64,000 nt of DNA from contig NZ_VIKX01000070.1 in NCBI RefSeq assembly GCF_009711935.1, positions 1-64,000 on the forward strand, written 5' to 3'. This document shows, piece after piece, positions 1 to 10,470 of the stretch; positions within the stretch are counted from its first letter, which is position 1; each line of letters starts with the position of its first letter. Position numbers and translations under genes: made by a program. Below the pieces are notes generated by a model. It had not been told where the DNA came from, did no database searches, and saw nothing but the letters and a program-made list of their open reading frames with translations. Source of the stretch: Dolichospermum sp. UHCC 0259 (GTDB taxonomy: Bacteria > Cyanobacteriota > Cyanobacteriia > Cyanobacteriales > Nostocaceae).

Positions 1-87
1 GATATAGAAAAAGACTTGAAAATCCTTCCCCCACAAGCAGTTTGACAATTTCATTCACGGGTATTGAATTTAAATATATCATTACCG

Positions 88-120
88 AGATCCCCGACTT
101 CTTAAAGAAGTCGGGGATCT
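88..120. repeat. Small palindromic repeat (16 bp arms)
   Basis: Two 16 bp arms (AGATCCCCGACTTCTT and its reverse complement) meet around a single base at 104. Near-perfect palindromes with this GATCCCCGACTTCTT core are dispersed in Nostocales genomes. It lies 3' of the minus-strand GTPase gene and could also act as its terminator, although there is no clear T-run. Confidence 0.75.
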
Positions 121-134
121 GAATATTATCGAAA

Positions 135-1568
135 TTAAGCCACAACTTCCACTGTTTTTGCTTCTGGTAACAACCGCTTTACACCTTGCTTGACAAAAGC
201 TTCCAACACAGCCATTTTTTGATTTTGCTGGAATACGGTTTGCAAAACTTGACGCAGTTTGTCGAGATTTAAAGCGCTTCCTGATTCTAAGGCGATTTCT
301 TGCTGTTCAAAATATTCAACTAAACTTAATCCCGCTACTCTGGTTAGGTAAGCAGCGCTAACTCCTTCTACCATTCCTCCAGCGACAAAGGTAGCAACAT
401 TAGTTTTCAGAATACCTGTTACGGCCCTAGTGGAAAGTTCCACTAAACCTAATTTCAACATTAAACTTCCCATAGTTCCCGCTACTTGTTGCGCTTGTTC
501 TAAGGAAATTTTCTGCTGATATATATTACCCAAATCTATCACCATTTGAGCAGTAATCGCCGCAGTTGCGAGAATATCTAAAGCAGGTACGGGGTTAGCA
601 AATGCCGCCGCCGCTGCAATCCATTGATATTGTTCTATGAAAGGTGTAGCTTGCTCTCTTCTGACACCATTTAAACAATTTTTAGCTTCAGCTTTCAATA
701 ATAATACTTGGCGATTTGTCGTATTACAAACTAGCTGTTCTCCCTGCTGTCGGACAATCTCCATTAATTGTTGTGTCAATTGCTGGATATCTGGCGTTGG
801 TTGTTCCATCCATTCTTGGAAAGAACCATCTTCTTGATGTTTTCGCACTTTTACAGGTACGGGAGAAGCTGCTGTCGCAACTATATTTGCACCCATGCGC
901 TGTTTTAATGATTGGAGAACTGTAGCGCGTTCATCAGGTTGATATTGATCTTGTTTGTTGAAAACCAGCAAACTTGGTTGTTTTGCGGCTTTTAGTTGTT
1001 GTAAAACCTGAAATTCTGAATCTGTTAAATCACCGTTGGTCAGAAATAAGACAAAATCAGATTTCTGGATTTCTGATAAGGTGACAACATCAGAATTTTC
1101 ACCAGCTACGGAAAATAAAGGTGCTGTTTCCGCAAAATGCAAAGACATTTCTGAAAGGGTTGGGGCAGTTTTTAGAACTTCAATAACTGTACTTTTACCT
1201 ACGGATTTACCACCAGTAACGGTAACAGCGATTTCCTTTCTATTGAGTTCTAATGGCAATTTAGCGAGGTTTTCGCGGAGAATTGCTAGGTGAGGATGAT
1301 TGGCTGCTTCTTGGGTTAGTTGATTAATTATTACTTGGGTTTGAGCGATCGCTCTTTCCACAATTGCTCTATCTGCAACTATATCATTTTGCTGTTCACC
1401 TAATTGGGGTTGATTTTTTTTGAATAACCACAAACCCCCACCCACAGCCAAAGCACTCAGGAGTCCGAATTCTCCCACTTGCACTATTGAATCATGCCAA
1501 CTGTTTAACATCCACAGGGAGAACGATAGTCCTAGTCCCCCCACTAATATTGGTCGCTGTAACTTCAC
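135..1568 (-). CDS. GTPase with DUF697 domain
   Basis: A 477-residue membrane-associated GTPase. Two hydrophobic N-terminal segments (about residues 8-22 and 35-50) precede a P-loop (GGKSVGKST, 119-127) and an NKQD G4 motif (204-207). The C-terminal third (about 300-440, with the ALDILATAAITAQMVIDLG stretch) reads as a DUF697 domain of the kind found in cyanobacterial and plastid GTPases. Substrate and partners are unknown. The ATG at 1568 is the first start in frame. It is transcribed alone, and the upstream 300 bp contain a separate inverted-repeat element. Confidence 0.8.
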   Translation of the reverse strand: MKLQRPILVGGLGLSFSLWMLNSWHDSIVQVGEFGLLSALAVGGGLWLFKKNQPQLGEQQNDIVADRAIVERAIAQTQVIINQLTQEAANHPHLAILRENLAKLPLELNRKEIAVTVTGGKSVGKSTVIEVLKTAPTLSEMSLHFAETAPLFSVAGENSDVVTLSEIQKSDFVLFLTNGDLTDSEFQVLQQLKAAKQPSLLVFNKQDQYQPDERATVLQSLKQRMGANIVATAASPVPVKVRKHQEDGSFQEWMEQPTPDIQQLTQQLMEIVRQQGEQLVCNTTNRQVLLLKAEAKNCLNGVRREQATPFIEQYQWIAAAAAFANPVPALDILATAAITAQMVIDLGNIYQQKISLEQAQQVAGTMGSLMLKLGLVELSTRAVTGILKTNVATFVAGGMVEGVSAAYLTRVAGLSLVEYFEQQEIALESGSALNLDKLRQVLQTVFQQNQKMAVLEAFVKQGVKRLLPEAKTVEVVA

Positions 1569-1735
1569 AACTGTGATTCTCCACGCGATGAAAAAGCTTT
1601 TACTTCATTTATTCTAGAACTTTTGGCATTAAAACAAGTTCTTTAAACAATAGTTTGACAGATTGAAGTTTACCACCCTCACCCAATTAAGTAGGTGAAC
1701 ATCAGCGGTCAGCAATCAAACGCTATCCTTCTATT

Positions 1736-1868
1736 CTAGTAGTTAGTCAAATTTGTTTTGACGGGTAATAATATAAAAAAACTTCTATTCTTTGCTCCCC
1801 TACTCCCCCACTTCCCCCACTTCCCCTACTTGCCTTCACCCGTCATTTTTGGGTTGACAGACTACTAG
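1736..1868. repeat. MITE-like element with 31 bp imperfect inverted ends
   Basis: The arms 1736-1766 and 1838-1868 are imperfect inverted repeats. Both ends read CTAGTAGT and the inner ends read GACGGGT. They flank a pyrimidine-rich core of CCCCTACTCCCCCAC type. Total length is about 133 bp with no coding capacity. It looks like a small non-autonomous insertion between two genes that both point left. Confidence 0.6.
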
Positions 1869-1870
1869 AT

Positions 1871-2266
1871 TTACTGGGGCTTCACCATAGATAGAATAAT
1901 CCCCACTAGCGAACCCAGAATTAGCACCATACCGCTGAGAGAAGCAATTGCAAAACCAGGACCGCGTTTTTCAGCAGCTTGGTAATATCCCCAAGCATAA
2001 GCAATTCTTCCTACTATCCAAGCAGCACCCAGCACAGAACCCCAAATAGGACTAACGTAAATAGAAAACAACCATAAACCAGGAATAAATAAAGCTAGTT
2101 GTTCCAAAGTATTTTGTTGTACCCTTAGCACTCTTTCAAAATCCAGGTTTCCTGTAGTTTGCGGTACAGGGACTTTATATTTAGCTCTAGCTATACCAAC
2201 ATTAATTGTCACTACAAGATATAGTATAAGTGCGGAAACAGTAACTAAACTAGGATAAGGAGACAT
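1871..2266 (-). CDS. MAPEG family membrane protein
   Basis: A 131-residue protein with four hydrophobic segments (about 5-25, 55-72, 76-95, 106-127). The family hallmark is the RVQQNTLEQL stretch after the first loop, the glutathione/lipid-binding segment of MAPEG proteins (membrane-associated proteins in eicosanoid and glutathione metabolism). Length fits the bacterial family. The bacterial substrate is unknown; glutathione transferase or peroxidase-like activity is possible. It diverges from the MlaF-like gene at 2350. Confidence 0.85.
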   Translation of the reverse strand: MSPYPSLVTVSALILYLVVTINVGIARAKYKVPVPQTTGNLDFERVLRVQQNTLEQLALFIPGLWLFSIYVSPIWGSVLGAAWIVGRIAYAWGYYQAAEKRGPGFAIASLSGMVLILGSLVGIILSMVKPQ

Positions 2267-2349
2267 AAACTTGTGTAAAATGGGAAAATAACGTTATTTA
2301 CAAAATATTATAGGTGACAGATGAGAATTTAATTAATTACTAACCAGCA

Positions 2350-3141
2350 ATGATAGAAACATTAGAACCATTAATTGAATTAAAAGGTATTTCTAAAACT
2401 TTTGGTAACAATAAGGTTTTAGATCATATTGATTTGAAGATATACCGAGGACAAGCACTAGGAATAATTGGCCCTTCGGGAACAGGTAAATCAACGGTTT
2501 TACGGATTATAGCCGGATTATTAAAACCCGATGAGGGAGAAATTTATATTCAAGGAGTCCGCAGAGAAGGTTTAATAGAAGATGCTGCTGATCCTGTGGG
2601 AATTGGCATGGTATTTCAGCAAGCGGCCTTATTTGACTCTCTGACAGTCGAGGAAAACATTGGATTTCTACTTTATCAGCATTCTCGACTCAAGCGATCG
2701 CACATTCGGGAATTAGTCAATCAAAAATTAGAATTGGTAGGACTAGCAAATATTAGCCACCTTTACCCATCAGAACTTTCTGGAGGAATGCGAAAAAGAG
2801 TCAGTTTTGCTCGTGCTATTATGTCAAATCCTCAACGTCCTACAGACACTCCAGAGGTTCTATTATACGATGAACCTACAGCCGGATTAGATCCCATTGC
2901 CTCAACGGTAATTGAGGACTTAATCCGTGACTTACAAAATACACAAGGAGTCTGTAGTACCTACTCCATTGTCACTCACCAAGAAAGCACTATTCGGCGG
3001 ACATCCGATCAAATAGTATTTCTTTATCAAGGAAAAGTCCAATGGCAAGGTACAGTAGATGCCTTAGATCACACCGAAAATCCCCTAATTAGACAATTTA
3101 TGAGTGGAAGTGTAAATGGCCCCATTCAAGTAGCTGGTTAA
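2350..3141 (+). CDS. ABC transporter ATPase, MlaF-like
   Basis: A 263-residue ABC ATPase with Walker A GPSGTGKST (41-49), the signature LSGGMRKR and Walker B LLYDEPTAGLDP. The GMRKR form of the signature is typical of the MlaF/TTG2A branch that powers MCE-protein lipid transport between the membranes. The next gene, 51 bp downstream, encodes an MCE (MlaD-like) protein, which supports the assignment. No MlaE permease gene is in the window, so it must lie elsewhere. The ATG at 2350 puts the first beta strand close to the N-terminus, as usual. Confidence 0.9.
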   Translation: MIETLEPLIELKGISKTFGNNKVLDHIDLKIYRGQALGIIGPSGTGKSTVLRIIAGLLKPDEGEIYIQGVRREGLIEDAADPVGIGMVFQQAALFDSLTVEENIGFLLYQHSRLKRSHIRELVNQKLELVGLANISHLYPSELSGGMRKRVSFARAIMSNPQRPTDTPEVLLYDEPTAGLDPIASTVIEDLIRDLQNTQGVCSTYSIVTHQESTIRRTSDQIVFLYQGKVQWQGTVDALDHTENPLIRQFMSGSVNGPIQVAG

Positions 3142-4620
3142 GTACCAAATTAAAGAAAATTGCTGAGTTTAACGCTATCTGTGGAGGAATAAATGCGAAG
3201 TCTAATTAGCAGTTTCACGTCTGCACGCATGATGAGAGAAGGTTCTGTAGGATTGTTGCTCCTGGTAGGGTTAGGTGCATTTGGAATAATTTTACTGTGG
3301 TTAAATAGAATCACCCCTGGAGAAACTTCTTACAAAGCAATTATCGAATTTGCTAACGCTGGGGGAATGCAAAAGGGTTCAGCGGTTCGGTTTCGAGGTG
3401 TGAAAGTGGGAACTATCACCAAGGTTCAACCCGGAACAAATGCGATTGATGTGGAAATTCAAATTAACTCCCCTGATTTAATTATTCCCAGTAACTCCCT
3501 CATTGAAGCTAATCAAAGTGGATTAATTAGCGAAAATATTATTGAAATTACTCCAAAAGGAGATTTACCGGGGCAGTTATCCGCCAAACCTCTAGATAAA
3601 GACTGTAATTCTAGCTTGATTATTTGTAATGGTTCTCGCTTAAAAGGAGAAATTGGGATTAGTGTAGATGAACTGATGCGTCAATCAACTATTTTTGCGG
3701 CTCAATACAGTAATGAAAAGTTCTATAAAAATGTGAATCGCACCTTAGAAACCTCGGCTAATGCTGCTACTAATATCGCCGATTTAAGTAAGGATTTACA
3801 AGATTTGAGCAAAACCTTCAAAGGACAAATAAGTGTATTTTCTGGAACAGCATCTACATTACAACGCTCTACAGCCACATTAACTGCAACTACTACCAAA
3901 ACCGCAGATCAATTAGGGACAACAGCTAAAGATTTTAGCGTCACAGCTAAACAAGCAGGTCGTTTACTGACAAATTTAGACAATCTCATCACCACTAATC
4001 GTTCTTCTTTGGTTGGTGCTTTAAATAGTATGACGGAGACAAGCAACCAACTTAGACAGACGGTTACAAGTTTATCACCTGCTATTAATCGCTTAACTCA
4101 AGGACAATTATTAACCAATTTAGAAACCTTATCAGCAAATGCAGCCGAAGCTTCTGTAAATTTAAAAGATGCTTCTAAAACTTTAAATGATCCCAAAAAC
4201 ATTGTTTTATTGCAGCAAACCTTAGATTCAGCAAGAGCAACATTTGAAAATACCCAAAAAATCACCGCTGATTTAGATGAATTAACGGGTGATCCTAAGT
4301 TCCGTCAAAATATGCTGCGATTGGTAAATGGTCTGAGTAAATTAGTTTCTTCCAGCAAAGACATCCAAGAACAAACCAAGGTAGCTGTAACTCTAGATGC
4401 TCTCAAAGCTGATGCTAATCAATCCAAGGTAGTAATTACCGCACCTATTCCTCAAAAACAAGTAGCGGTAGTTGAGCGCAGTCGAAACTTAGTAATCAAT
4501 CCCCAACCCAAAATAGTAGAGAAAGTGGAAACAACCCCCCAACCAGTTCCAGAACAACCCAATTTATCCCAAGAACAACTCCTCCAGAAACTTCGAGAAT
4601 ATCGGGAACAGGGAAAAAGA

Positions 4621-5030
<410 letters not shown>

Positions 5031-5270
5031 TCATACCTGTACGAAGTTAGCAATCCATCAACAACTCAAGAGCCAAAATCTCGATCATTGCTAATTATCC
5101 ACCATAATCTAGTGAATGACGGCAACTACGCCTTGTCACTTACGGCTCTCACTACTGCAATTCAGCTTAAAATAAAGATACATTATCTTTAAGAAAATAC
5201 AAGAAACTTTAGATAAGGGTGAACTTATATCTCACCCAAAGACCAAGCAGCACGAGGGAAAGAACCCGCT

Positions 5271-7721
5271 ATGTTTGAACACTTCACTTCCGAAGCCATT
5301 AGGGTAATCATGTTAGCTCAGGAGGAAGCACGACGACTGGGACACAACTTTGTAGGAACAGAACAAATTCTCCTGGGTTTAATGGGAGAAGGAACGGGTG
5401 TTGCTGCTAAGGTGCTGGCTGAGTTGGGTGTTACCCTCAAAGAAGCCCGTCGGGAAGTAGAAAAAATAATTGGCCGGGGTTCTGGGTTTGTCCCACCGGA
5501 AATTCCTTTTACCCCGAAAGTCAAAAGCCTGTTTGAGCAATCTTTCCGAGAGGCTCACGGTCTTGGACATAATTACATAAACACTGAACACTTATTATTA
5601 GGTTTAACGGAGGCTGGTGAAGGAGTCGCCGCCAAAGTATTACAAAATCTAGGAGTGGATTTACCTGTCGTCCGTTCGGCGGTAATGAGCCGATTGGGTG
5701 AAGATACGGCGGTTGTCACTGGTGGTAGAAGTAATTCCCAGCGCAATCAAAATTTATCCATAGAGGAGTTTGGCAGAAACCTCACCAAACTGGCTCAGGA
5801 GGGCAGACTAGACCCAGTAGTTGGTCGTCAGAACGAAATTGAAAGAACGGTGCAAATTCTCGGTCGGAGGACTAAGAATAACCCGGTTTTGATTGGTGAG
5901 CCAGGAGTTGGAAAAACAGCGATCGCTGAAGGTCTAGCACAACGTATTGTCAATCAAGACGTTCCCGAAATTTTACTTGATAAACAAGTAATTAGTTTGG
6001 ATATGGGTTCTGTAGTGGCGGGAACTCGCTTCCGGGGTGACTTTGAGGAACGCCTCAAAAAAATCATGGAAGAAGTCCGCAGCGCAGGGAACATCATCTT
6101 AGTGATTGATGAAATTCATACCTTAGTCGGTGCAGGTGGCACAGAAGGCGGTTTGGATGCAGCTAATATCCTCAAACCGGCTTTAGCCAGGGGTGAACTC
6201 CAGTGTATTGGTGCGACCACATTAGATGAATATCGTCAACACATCGAACGGGATGCGGCTCTAGAGCGACGTTTTCAGCCCGTTTTGGTAGGAGAACCAT
6301 CAGTAGCAGAAACTATTGAAATTCTCTATGGTTTGCGCGGCGCTTACGAACAACATCATAGAGTTAATATTACTGATGAAGCGGTAATTGCGGCGGCTGA
6401 ATTGGCAGATCGTTATATTAGCGATCGCTTTCTCCCCGACAAAGCCATTGACTTAATTGATGAAGCTGGTTCTCGTGTCCGCTTGCGTCACTCCCACATT
6501 GCCAAAAACAAGGAACTCAAACGCGAATTAACCACCGCTACCAAAGCCAAATCAGAAGCCATCAGAACCCAAGATTTTGGTAAAGCCGGTAAATTGCGGA
6601 TACAAGAATTAGAACTGCAAGCCAGACTCGATGTAGAAGAAAATCAGGAAACTGTTAACTCTCCCGTCGTCAACGAAGAAGACATCGCCCAAATTGTCGC
6701 CTCGTGGACAGGTGTTCCCGTCAACAAACTCACTGAATCTGAATCTGAATTACTTTTACATCTGGAAGACACCTTACATACAAGATTGATCGGTCAAGAA
6801 CAAGCAGTTACAGCCGTTTCCCGCGCCATTCGTCGCGCCCGTGTCGGCTTAAAAAATCCTAATCGTCCCATTGCCAGTTTTATCTTCTCTGGACCAACCG
6901 GTGTTGGTAAAACCGAATTAGCCAAAGCCTTAGCCGCTTACTTCTTCGGTTCGGAAGAATCAATGGTGCGTTTGGATATGTCCGAATACATGGAAAGCCA
7001 CAACGTCTCCAAGTTGATTGGTTCACCTCCAGGTTATGTAGGATACGACGAAGGCGGACAACTAACGGAAGCTGTGCGGCGCAAACCCTATACAGTGTTG
7101 CTATTCGACGAAATCGAAAAAGCGCATCCCGATGTATTTAATATGCTGCTACAAATCTTAGATGACGGTCATCTTACGGATGCTAAAGGTCGAAAAGTAG
7201 ACTTCAAGAATACATTAATTATCTTGACTTCTAATATCGGTTCTAAGGTAATTGAAAAAGGTGGTAGCAGCTTAGGATTTGAATTTGATAATGCAGCAGA
7301 CGCTAGTTATCATCGCATTCGTAACCTAGTTAACGAAGAACTCAAAGCCTATTTCCGTCCCGAATTCCTCAACCGTGTTGATGATATTATCGTCTTCACT
7401 CAACTCAACAAAGATGAAGTCAAGCAAATTGCTGAAATCATGCTGCGTGATGTTGGTAGTCGCCTCAAAGATAAGAATATTGTCTTAGAAGTGACAGAAG
7501 CCTTTAAAGAGAAGGTTGTCCAAGAAGGCTATGATCCTAGCTACGGTGCTAGACCATTACGCCGTGCTATTGTGCGTCTCTTGGAAGATTCTTTGGTGGA
7601 AGCGATTCTATCTGGGGAAATTGCAGATGGAGATAAAGCCATTGTGGATGTAGACGATGATGGCCAGGTAAAAGTCAGAAAATCAGAAACCCGTGAGTTG
7701 TTATTAACTAATGTGGGTTAA
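5271..7721 (+). CDS. clpC: Clp protease ATP-binding subunit ClpC
   Basis: An 816-residue Hsp100 unfoldase that feeds substrates to the ClpP/ClpR protease. Order: two N-terminal Clp repeats (1-150), first AAA module with Walker [10 protein letters not shown] and [12 protein letters not shown], a UVR-type middle region (about 420-455), second AAA module with [14 protein letters not shown], and a C-terminal D2-small domain. The opening [20 protein letters not shown] and the length match cyanobacterial ClpC rather than ClpB. It is monocistronic, with a 3' hairpin and T-run. Confidence 0.97.
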   Translation: MFEHFTSEAIRVIMLAQEEARRLGHNFVGTEQILLGLMGEGTGVAAKVLAELGVTLKEARREVEKIIGRGSGFVPPEIPFTPKVKSLFEQSFREAHGLGHNYINTEHLLLGLTEAGEGVAAKVLQNLGVDLPVVRSAVMSRLGEDTAVVTGGRSNSQRNQNLSIEEFGRNLTKLAQEGRLDPVVGRQNEIERTVQILGRRTKNNPVLIGEPGVGKTAIAEGLAQRIVNQDVPEILLDKQVISLDMGSVVAGTRFRGDFEERLKKIMEEVRSAGNIILVIDEIHTLVGAGGTEGGLDAANILKPALARGELQCIGATTLDEYRQHIERDAALERRFQPVLVGEPSVAETIEILYGLRGAYEQHHRVNITDEAVIAAAELADRYISDRFLPDKAIDLIDEAGSRVRLRHSHIAKNKELKRELTTATKAKSEAIRTQDFGKAGKLRIQELELQARLDVEENQETVNSPVVNEEDIAQIVASWTGVPVNKLTESESELLLHLEDTLHTRLIGQEQAVTAVSRAIRRARVGLKNPNRPIASFIFSGPTGVGKTELAKALAAYFFGSEESMVRLDMSEYMESHNVSKLIGSPPGYVGYDEGGQLTEAVRRKPYTVLLFDEIEKAHPDVFNMLLQILDDGHLTDAKGRKVDFKNTLIILTSNIGSKVIEKGGSSLGFEFDNAADASYHRIRNLVNEELKAYFRPEFLNRVDDIIVFTQLNKDEVKQIAEIMLRDVGSRLKDKNIVLEVTEAFKEKVVQEGYDPSYGARPLRRAIVRLLEDSLVEAILSGEIADGDKAIVDVDDDGQVKVRKSETRELLLTNVG

Positions 7722-7758
7722 TTCGGGATTTCGACAATATCGGTAAATTATTTTGATG

Positions 7759-7792
7759 GGTGGGTGACTTTATTGTTAACCCACCTTTTTTT
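7759..7792 (+). terminator. Rho-independent terminator of clpC
   Basis: A GGTGGGT/ACCCACC stem (7759-7765 with 7779-7785) is followed directly by a run of T (7786-7792), 38 bp after the clpC stop codon. Confidence 0.85.
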
Positions 7793-7886
7793 ATGGTTTT
7801 TTTACAGAATAATATGGATTAAATGAACCACGAAGACGCGAAGAGCGCGAAGGAAGAGGGAAGAAGAAAGAAGAAGATAGGTAATT

Positions 7887-7982
7887 TTAGATAGCATTGA
7901 GAATTTCAATCACTATGACATTACCTGCTGTTTCATCATCAAGAATCAGTCCAGGACTAACGGAATATAAATTAACTCGTAA
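7887..7982 (-). pseudogene. C-terminal remnant of a DUF2283 protein
   Basis: On the minus strand this frame reads ...VSPGLILDDE...GNVIVIEILNAI before a TAA at 7887-7889. That matches the conserved end of DUF2283 proteins (VSPGVILDYDEDGNVVGIEILN type). An in-frame TGA at 7986-7988 lies just upstream and no start codon exists, so only about 30 codons remain. DUF2283 genes often sit in toxin-antitoxin-like pairs, which fits the neighbouring cluster. Confidence 0.5.
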
Positions 7983-8268
7983 GTTTCAAAGCAGCGGCTA
8001 AAATATCATCATCAGATTCTATCTCATCTAAATTATCTACCTTCATTTGTTCCATAATTTGACGATGAGTGATTTCATATTGAGCATCTACTAAAGTACG
8101 TGCTATTTGATAGGTGATTTTTTGCCAATCTTCAGGTGAAGCTATTACTTCTATATGTTGCAATGCTGAATAAGCCTCTGCTGGTAGCTTTGGTAAAAAC
8201 TTTAAAGCTAAATTAATATTTTGTGTTGGTGTTTGTTCAGCTATTTTAGATAAATCTATCATCACCAT
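7972..8268 (-). CDS. Small hypothetical protein in toxin-antitoxin cluster
   Basis: A 98-residue, acidic, mostly helical protein that I do not recognise. The C-terminal half (THRQIMEQMKVDNLDEIESDDDILAAAL) has the acidic tail common in antitoxins and small regulatory proteins. It lies 50 bp downstream of vapC on the same strand and overlaps the DUF2283 remnant by a few bases. The first codons MVMI leave the start ambiguous by two residues. Confidence 0.55.
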   Translation of the reverse strand: MVMIDLSKIAEQTPTQNINLALKFLPKLPAEAYSALQHIEVIASPEDWQKITYQIARTLVDAQYEITHRQIMEQMKVDNLDEIESDDDILAAALKLTS

Positions 8269-8318
8269 TATTAACCCACCTTTTTTAATGGTTTTCCGGG
8301 GTAAGTAAAATTTTGCAT

Positions 8319-8714
8319 CTAATTTTCTAACCAGTTCTCTAATTGCAAATTGGGAATATTGATAAAATCTTTGATATTATTAGTTACGATAATATCATTG
8401 CGAGAACGAGCAACAGCAGCAATTAAAGCATCTAATTCTCCAGTTGGTTTACCAATTTTTTTGAGTTCGCTTTGAATCTTGCCAAATTCAATAGCTGCAT
8501 CTAAGTCAAACTGTTCTATAAGCAATAGGTCAGTAAACTGTTCTAAAGTTTCTAGATTCTTAGCTACCTGTTGAGAATAATAAACGCCTTTATAAAGTTC
8601 TGCAACTATAATTGTAGATAGATAACACTGGCTAAAGTAGCGATTAAATTTTTTAGCTACTTGGGTGTTCTCTTTTAGCAGTGCAATACAAATGTTAGTG
8701 TCTAACAAGTACAT
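8319..8714 (-). CDS. vapC: VapC-type PIN-domain toxin
   Basis: A 131-residue PIN ribonuclease. The first acidic residue is in MYLLDTNICI (D5). The central Glu is in IIVAELYKGV, and the third and fourth acidic positions are in GELDALIAA and the C-terminal VTNNIKDF segment. VapC toxins cleave tRNA or rRNA. Its ATG shares one base with the stop codon of the upstream antitoxin (TAATG at 8712-8716), so translation is probably coupled and the pair is a type II toxin-antitoxin module. Confidence 0.85.
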   Translation of the reverse strand: MYLLDTNICIALLKENTQVAKKFNRYFSQCYLSTIIVAELYKGVYYSQQVAKNLETLEQFTDLLLIEQFDLDAAIEFGKIQSELKKIGKPTGELDALIAAVARSRNDIIVTNNIKDFINIPNLQLENWLEN

Positions 8715-9001
8715 TAGCCGTTATCCTGATTATCAATTGAGTCAATATTTCTACCTTGATAAGCATGGCGTTGTTGGTCAATTTCTGCAAATATTGTTGT
8801 TAAATCTGGTTGATTTTTCCAAGTTCCAAATAACTTATTTAATTTAGCTAATTTCTCTTCTGCTGTTAAAGTTATTTGGGGTTCAGATATTTGCTTTTCA
8901 ATAAATTCCAAATCTATTATTATTTCTGTTCCATCTGGAATGTTATTTATTTGCTCTAATATCTCAATAGTTTGACCGCGCTTTATCCCTCTAATTTTCA
9001 T
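8714..9001 (-). CDS. Antitoxin partner of VapC
   Basis: A 95-residue protein. The N-terminus (MKIRGIKRGQTIEILEQINNIPDGTEIIIDLEF) looks like a small beta-rich AbrB-like DNA-binding or dimer domain. The C-terminal half (EEKLAKLNKLFGTWKNQPDL...) is charged and probably wraps the toxin. The call rests on gene order and the TAATG overlap with vapC rather than on a firm family match. Confidence 0.7.
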   Translation of the reverse strand: MKIRGIKRGQTIEILEQINNIPDGTEIIIDLEFIEKQISEPQITLTAEEKLAKLNKLFGTWKNQPDLTTIFAEIDQQRHAYQGRNIDSIDNQDNG

Positions 9002-9043
9002 GTTTATTTATCCTCATTTTAGTGTCAATGACTACCAGAAATT

Positions 9044-9211
9044 TCATGTTGGGCGGTTTTGCTGACGCACAGCTTTGATTTCTGCCATAATATCATCATC
9101 CGTAATATCATCAATTGGCGGTTGAGTGTAAAATTCTTGAATTAACGCTGTTAAATGAGCAGCTAAATCAAATTTTATCAATAATTTGGCATACCTGTAG
9201 ATTTTATCCAT
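9044..9211 (-). CDS. 55-residue small protein coupled to the dynamin operon
   Basis: An ORF of 56 codons including stop: ATG at 9211-9209, TGA at 9046-9044. Its ATG overlaps the TAA of the 414-residue gene by one base (TAATG), so translation is probably coupled. The C-terminus (PPIDDITDDDIMAEIKAVRQQ) resembles the acidic ITDEDI..EVxAVR tails of small cyanobacterial antitoxin-like proteins. The N-terminal half is hydrophobic and basic (KIYRYAKLLIKFDLAAHL). No function can be assigned. Confidence 0.5.
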   Translation of the reverse strand: MDKIYRYAKLLIKFDLAAHLTALIQEFYTQPPIDDITDDDIMAEIKAVRQQNRPT

Positions 9212-10455
9212 TAGTCTTGCGGATTTATCATTATTACATACAAGCCTGTCTCAGCATTATTATCAGGAAGAATATCGTTACTACTTTTCACATTCTGATT
9301 TTCACATAAAACGGCAAAAGATTGTAAGCTGTCTAATCTCGCTAAAAGTTCGCTGAGGGTATCTAAATATTCAGCTATAGCAATTTGCCGATGTGTCCAT
9401 GTTTCATCCCATTTTTCATTATAGGACATTTGAAATTCTACATCTATATTAGTTTTTTTGCGGCGAATATCTTCAGCAGATAATGTATAATCTTGGGGGT
9501 AAATTTGGGTAATTCTTTCTACTCTTTCTGGTGTAATATGTTCTTGAAAACGAGAATGTGTAAAGCGATAGGTTGTAGATAAATAAGGGTTTTCGTCTGT
9601 AATTAATTGAGTTGCCCAGTTTTGGGCTATTTGTTGAAATTTATCTACTTCTATTGTTAATAATTCTCTAGCTTCTTGATGTTGTCCAATTTCTAATAAT
9701 AAGTTAGCTTCTGTTGCTGTTGCTACCGCCCAACCTTGAATAGCAATATCTGTATTTAGCATTAATTCTGCATCTAATACTGGATTAATTTGTAATGCTT
9801 GATTTGATAAAAATAAACGTACTCTATTAGCAACTTTTAAACATTCTCTAGGTGATTCGTTCGGAAATAGTTTTCTGTCGTTTAATTCGGCATTTAATGA
9901 GGCAATTTCTTTTATTATCATTGCTTGTTGAATATGAGAAATTGCTTTTGCTAAATTTTGTTGTTTTTGGCGATTATCTTCTACTAATAGATATAAATAG
10001 GCAAGTTGTCCTGAGATTATCTCTAGGCGTTCTTTAACAATTGCAAATTCTTTTTCTACAAATTGCTGAAGATTGTTTAAAGAATTTTGAATTTGATGTA
10101 ATTTATAACCCATGTAAGCAAAACCAGCAATACTTACTCCCAGGTTTAAAACACTTGCACCAGCAGCTATTTGAGTTAATCCAATAACTGAAGATAAGCT
10201 TTTTTCAATTCCCATTAATTTGTGATAATTTAAACCTTGACTAATAACATCAACTCCTCCTAATGTGGGGGAAAATCCAGCATCTATTAATTTATTGGTT
10301 AATCCTGGTGTTTCTGCTAAATGGCTAATAATTTGACCTGCTTTTTCTGTACCTTTAGAATATCTAATTACACTACCATAGCGAGTCAGTGAACCATCTA
10401 GTAAACCTTGGATAATTTCTGGACTATTTAATAAAAGAGTTGTATCAATTAGCAT
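9211..10455 (-). CDS. Dynamin-operon protein with hydrophobic hairpin and coiled coil
   Basis: A 414-residue protein that I cannot assign to a family. A glycine/alanine-rich hydrophobic stretch (about 86-118, VIGLTQIAAGASVLNLGVS...GFAYMGY) precedes a long heptad-like coiled coil (about 118-165). A helical, possibly TPR-like half follows (about 190-380). A hydrophobic hairpin next to a coiled coil is reminiscent of membrane-inserting helical proteins such as ClyA/HBL-type pore formers; this is only a structural analogy. It starts 15 bp after the 169-residue gene and overlaps the 55-residue gene by one base, so it belongs to the dynamin operon. Confidence 0.75.
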   Translation of the reverse strand: MLIDTTLLLNSPEIIQGLLDGSLTRYGSVIRYSKGTEKAGQIISHLAETPGLTNKLIDAGFSPTLGGVDVISQGLNYHKLMGIEKSLSSVIGLTQIAAGASVLNLGVSIAGFAYMGYKLHQIQNSLNNLQQFVEKEFAIVKERLEIISGQLAYLYLLVEDNRQKQQNLAKAISHIQQAMIIKEIASLNAELNDRKLFPNESPRECLKVANRVRLFLSNQALQINPVLDAELMLNTDIAIQGWAVATATEANLLLEIGQHQEARELLTIEVDKFQQIAQNWATQLITDENPYLSTTYRFTHSRFQEHITPERVERITQIYPQDYTLSAEDIRRKKTNIDVEFQMSYNEKWDETWTHRQIAIAEYLDTLSELLARLDSLQSFAVLCENQNVKSSNDILPDNNAETGLYVIMINPQD

Positions 10456-10470
10456 CGTAAATCCTATTAT

